Positions 5,982-7,785 of a stretch of 7,785 nucleotides of DNA are shown piece by piece (within the stretch, counting starts at the first letter, position 1; each line of letters opens with the position of its first letter). The position numbers and the translations under genes are program-made. Location: assembly GCA_002169935.2 (NCBI GenBank), contig NHHC02000016.1, forward strand, positions 1,213 to 8,997, given 5' to 3'. The notes below the pieces were generated by a model that saw only the letters and a program-made list of their open reading frames with translations, did no database searches and was not told the origin of the DNA. Source of the DNA: Candidatus Pelagibacter sp. TMED153 (lineage in GTDB: Bacteria; Pseudomonadota; Alphaproteobacteria; Pelagibacterales; Pelagibacteraceae).

Positions 5982-7334
5982 ATGTTTGAAAACTTAACAA
6001 ATAAATTAGAAAGTATTTTTTCTAAGCTTAAAAGCGCTCCTTCATTAACTGAAGAACAGGTTGATTCTGGTTTGAAAGAAATACGACTAGCTTTATTAGA
6101 AGCCGACGTAGCTCTTCCGGTTACAAAAGAATTTATTTCTAATGTAAAACCTAAAGCTATTGGTCAAGAAATTATTAAATCAACCTCTGCTGGTCAGATG
6201 ATAGTTAAAATTGTTTATGACGAATTAGTTAATATTTTAGGTTCTAAAAATGAAGAATTAAATTTTAAAGCTGTCCCACCTGTTTCTATATTATTAGTTG
6301 GTTTACAAGGGTCAGGAAAAACAACATCTGCAGCTAAACTAGCAAAAAATATTGAAAAAAATCACAAAAAAAAGGTAATGTTGGTAAGTTTGGATGTTTA
6401 TAGAGCAGCAGCACAAGAACAACTAAAACTACTTGCAGAAAAAAATGGAATTCGATGTTTGCCCATAGTTGAAAATCAACAACCAATAGAAATTACCAAA
6501 AGAGCACTGAATTCAGCCAGCCTTAATGGTTCTGACATTATAATATTTGATACCGCAGGTAGAACGCAAATAGACTTACCTATGATGTCTGAAATAAAAC
6601 AAATTAAAAATATTACAAAGCCAGCTGAAACAATTTTAGTAGCAGACTCATTAACAGGACAAATTGCAGTAAATGTAGCTAAAGAATTCGATACAGCTGT
6701 AAGCCTTTCAGGGATAATTCTTACAAGAGTTGATGGCGATGCAAGAGGAGGAGCTGCCTTGAGTATGAAATATGTCACAGGGAAACCAATAAAATTCATT
6801 GGTGTAGGAGAAAAAATCACAGATCTAGAAATATTTCACCCGGATAGATTAGCAAACAGAATTTTAGGCATGGGAGATGTGGTTACTTTAGTTGAAAAAG
6901 CACAGCAGGATTTAAGTGACGAAAAAATTAAAGAAACAGAAGAAGAGTTTAAAAAAGGAATATTTACAATGGACACTTATCTTGCTCAATTAAGACAAAT
7001 GAAAAAAATGGGAGGAATGGAAGGAGTTATGTCGATGCTTCCTGGTGTGAATAAAATGAAAACTAAAATGGATCAGGCTAATATTGATGAAAAAATGTTA
7101 ATTGAAAATGAAGCTATAATACTTTCAATGACTAAAGAAGAAAAAGAAAATCCAAAGATTATTAGTGGATCTAGAAGAAAAAGAATTTCAATCGGATCAG
7201 GTGTAGATGTTTCCAAGATTAATAAATTGCTAAAACAATTTAAAATGATGTCTGATATGATGAAAAAGATGTCTCAAGGAAAAAAAATTCCATCTGGCAT
7301 GATACCAGATGAAATGTTAAATCAATTAAAATGA
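5982..7334 (+). CDS. ffh: Signal recognition particle protein Ffh (SRP54)
   Basis: Ffh is the SRP GTPase that, bound to 4.5S/SRP RNA, recognises signal sequences on nascent chains and delivers ribosomes to FtsY. The 450-residue protein contains the N domain with ALLEADVAL (37-45), the G domain with P-loop GLQGSGKTT (107-115), insertion-box motif DVYRAAAQEQL (138-148), DTAGR (190-194), TRVDGDARGGAAL (248-260), and the closing GVGEKITDLEIF (274-285). The M domain follows from about 325, rich in methionine (MKKMGGMEGVMSM, 340-352; KMMSDMMKKM, 421-430), with the SRP-RNA-binding helix-turn-helix SGSRRKRISIGSGV (395-408). Two variations from E. coli are seen: YRAAA instead of YRPAA, and TRVD instead of TKVD; the second is common in alphaproteobacterial Ffh. 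The start has no Shine-Dalgarno sequence and lies 22 nt after the structured leader, which probably controls expression. rpsP begins 10 nt after the stop. Confidence 0.97.
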   Translation: MFENLTNKLESIFSKLKSAPSLTEEQVDSGLKEIRLALLEADVALPVTKEFISNVKPKAIGQEIIKSTSAGQMIVKIVYDELVNILGSKNEELNFKAVPPVSILLVGLQGSGKTTSAAKLAKNIEKNHKKKVMLVSLDVYRAAAQEQLKLLAEKNGIRCLPIVENQQPIEITKRALNSASLNGSDIIIFDTAGRTQIDLPMMSEIKQIKNITKPAETILVADSLTGQIAVNVAKEFDTAVSLSGIILTRVDGDARGGAALSMKYVTGKPIKFIGVGEKITDLEIFHPDRLANRILGMGDVVTLVEKAQQDLSDEKIKETEEEFKKGIFTMDTYLAQLRQMKKMGGMEGVMSMLPGVNKMKTKMDQANIDEKMLIENEAIILSMTKEEKENPKIISGSRRKRISIGSGVDVSKINKLLKQFKMMSDMMKKMSQGKKIPSGMIPDEMLNQLK

Positions 7335-7338
7335 AAGG
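7334..7338 (+). promoter_or_regulatory. Ribosome binding site for rpsP
   Basis: AAAGG overlaps the last base of the ffh stop codon and lies 6 nt before the rpsP ATG. It fixes the rpsP start at 7345 and indicates independent initiation on an ffh-rpsP message. Confidence 0.55.
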
Positions 7339-7344
7339 TATAAA

Positions 7345-7785
7345 ATGTTGAGAATAAGATTATCAATGGGTGGTGTAAGGAAAAGACCCATTTACAAAAT
7401 AGTGGTAGCTGACGGTAGATACCCAAGAGACGGTAGATTTATAGAAAAATTAGGATCTTACAATCCTTTATTACCGAAAGATAAAAAGGAGAGAATTAAA
7501 GTAGAATTTGAGAGAGTGAAATATTGGATGAGCAAAGGTGCCCAACCAACTTTAAGAGTTTCGAGAATTTTAGGTGAAATGAATTTGATGCCAATGCCTA
7601 AATCCGGTAATAATCCTTTAAAAGCAGTTCCAAAGAAAGACAGAAAGAAAGAAGCAAAGGAAGAGTCCAAAACAGAAGGTAAAAAGGAAGAGCCAAAAAA
7701 GGCTGAACCAAAAGTAGAAGCGAAAAAGGAAGAGCCAAAAAAGGCTGAACCAAAAGTAGAAGCGAAAAAGGAAGAGCCTAAAAAG
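7345..7785 (+). CDS. rpsP: Small ribosomal subunit protein S16 with long charged C-terminal extension, 3'-truncated by window edge
   Basis: S16 is a primary-to-secondary binder of 16S rRNA needed for 30S assembly. The 147 codons present begin with the conserved S16 core: MLRIRLSMGGVRKRPIYKIV at the N-terminus, then DGRYPRDGRFIEKLGSYNP (23-41) and the helix region WMSKGAQPTLRVSRIL (61-76). The core ends near residue 85, about where E. coli S16 (82 residues) stops. From about residue 95 the protein becomes a low-complexity tail of Lys, Glu, Ala and Pro. It includes two perfect copies and the start of a third copy of KKEEPKKAEPKVEA (from residue 113), and no stop codon is reached. Such charged tails occur on several alphaproteobacterial S16 proteins and are probably disordered. 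Position behind ffh fits the conserved ffh-rpsP-rimM-trmD-rplS order; the last three would lie beyond the window. Confidence 0.96.
   Translation, partial: MLRIRLSMGGVRKRPIYKIVVADGRYPRDGRFIEKLGSYNPLLPKDKKERIKVEFERVKYWMSKGAQPTLRVSRILGEMNLMPMPKSGNNPLKAVPKKDRKKEAKEESKTEGKKEEPKKAEPKVEAKKEEPKKAEPKVEAKKEEPKK
7681..7785 (+). repeat. 42-bp in-frame tandem repeat in the rpsP tail
   Basis: The unit at 7681-7722 is repeated without any change at 7723-7764. A third copy starts at 7765 and continues to the window edge, with one silent difference visible (CCA to CCT at its fifth codon). Each unit encodes 14 residues, KKEEPKKAEPKVEA. Identity at synonymous sites shows recent duplication, by slippage or unequal recombination, rather than old conserved protein repetition. 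The number of copies beyond the window is unknown. Confidence 0.93.

Noticed and set aside
6476..6820. Minus-strand ORF of 114 codons within ffh
   Set aside because: It is antisense to the Ffh G domain with its intact GTPase motifs; composition and lack of domain signatures mark it as a shadow.
7681..7785. CRISPR array or mobile-element repeat
   Set aside because: The copies are directly adjacent with no spacers, in frame, and encode a charged protein tail, so this is a coding tandem repeat.

Overview
The window is AT-rich (coding DNA looks roughly 30% G+C), densely packed, and reads as a piece of a streamlined marine alphaproteobacterial chromosome. SAR11 / Pelagibacterales is the best fit. 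Support comes from the strong A/T codon preference, genes that overlap or sit 1-10 nt apart, the ffh-rpsP and dapF-ftsY pairings, an alphaproteobacterial-style Ffh, and a GC-rich structured leader upstream of ffh of the kind reported for Ca. Pelagibacter ubique. This assignment is inferred from features, not from a database match.

Left half (1-4078, plus strand): a compact run of five genes. It holds the C-terminal part of a TRAP transporter large permease (dctM type, 5' end outside the window), an amidase-signature hydrolase with its full Lys-cisSer-Ser triad, a 59-residue two-helix membrane protein nested between its neighbours, a 10-TM EamA/DMT-family exporter, and a membrane-anchored alpha/beta hydrolase of the Bem46/ABHD13-17 type. 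Spacings are 9 nt, then overlaps of 8, 29 and 4 nt, so the set is almost certainly one transcript. A plausible but unproven reading is uptake of an amide-bearing organic acid by the TRAP system, hydrolysis by the amidase, and export of a product by the DMT protein.

Middle (4075-5815, minus strand): dapF (diaminopimelate epimerase) followed after one base by ftsY (SRP receptor). ftsY meets the alpha/beta hydrolase tail-to-tail with a 4-nt overlap.

Intergenic 5816-5981 (166 nt) is the only sizeable non-coding stretch. It carries divergent promoter candidates and a leader of three consecutive hairpins (5878-5959, about 49% G+C by my count) directly before ffh.

Right end (5982-7785, plus strand): ffh (SRP GTPase), then rpsP (ribosomal protein S16), open at the window edge. 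The S16 tail is a Lys/Glu/Pro/Ala-rich extension built from a perfect 42-bp tandem repeat. Thus the two SRP-pathway GTPases, Ffh and its receptor FtsY, lie in divergent transcription units flanking the structured region. The points most worth a second look are the ffh leader, the repeat-expanding S16 tail, and the small membrane ORF with an A9 tract that could join it to the exporter.
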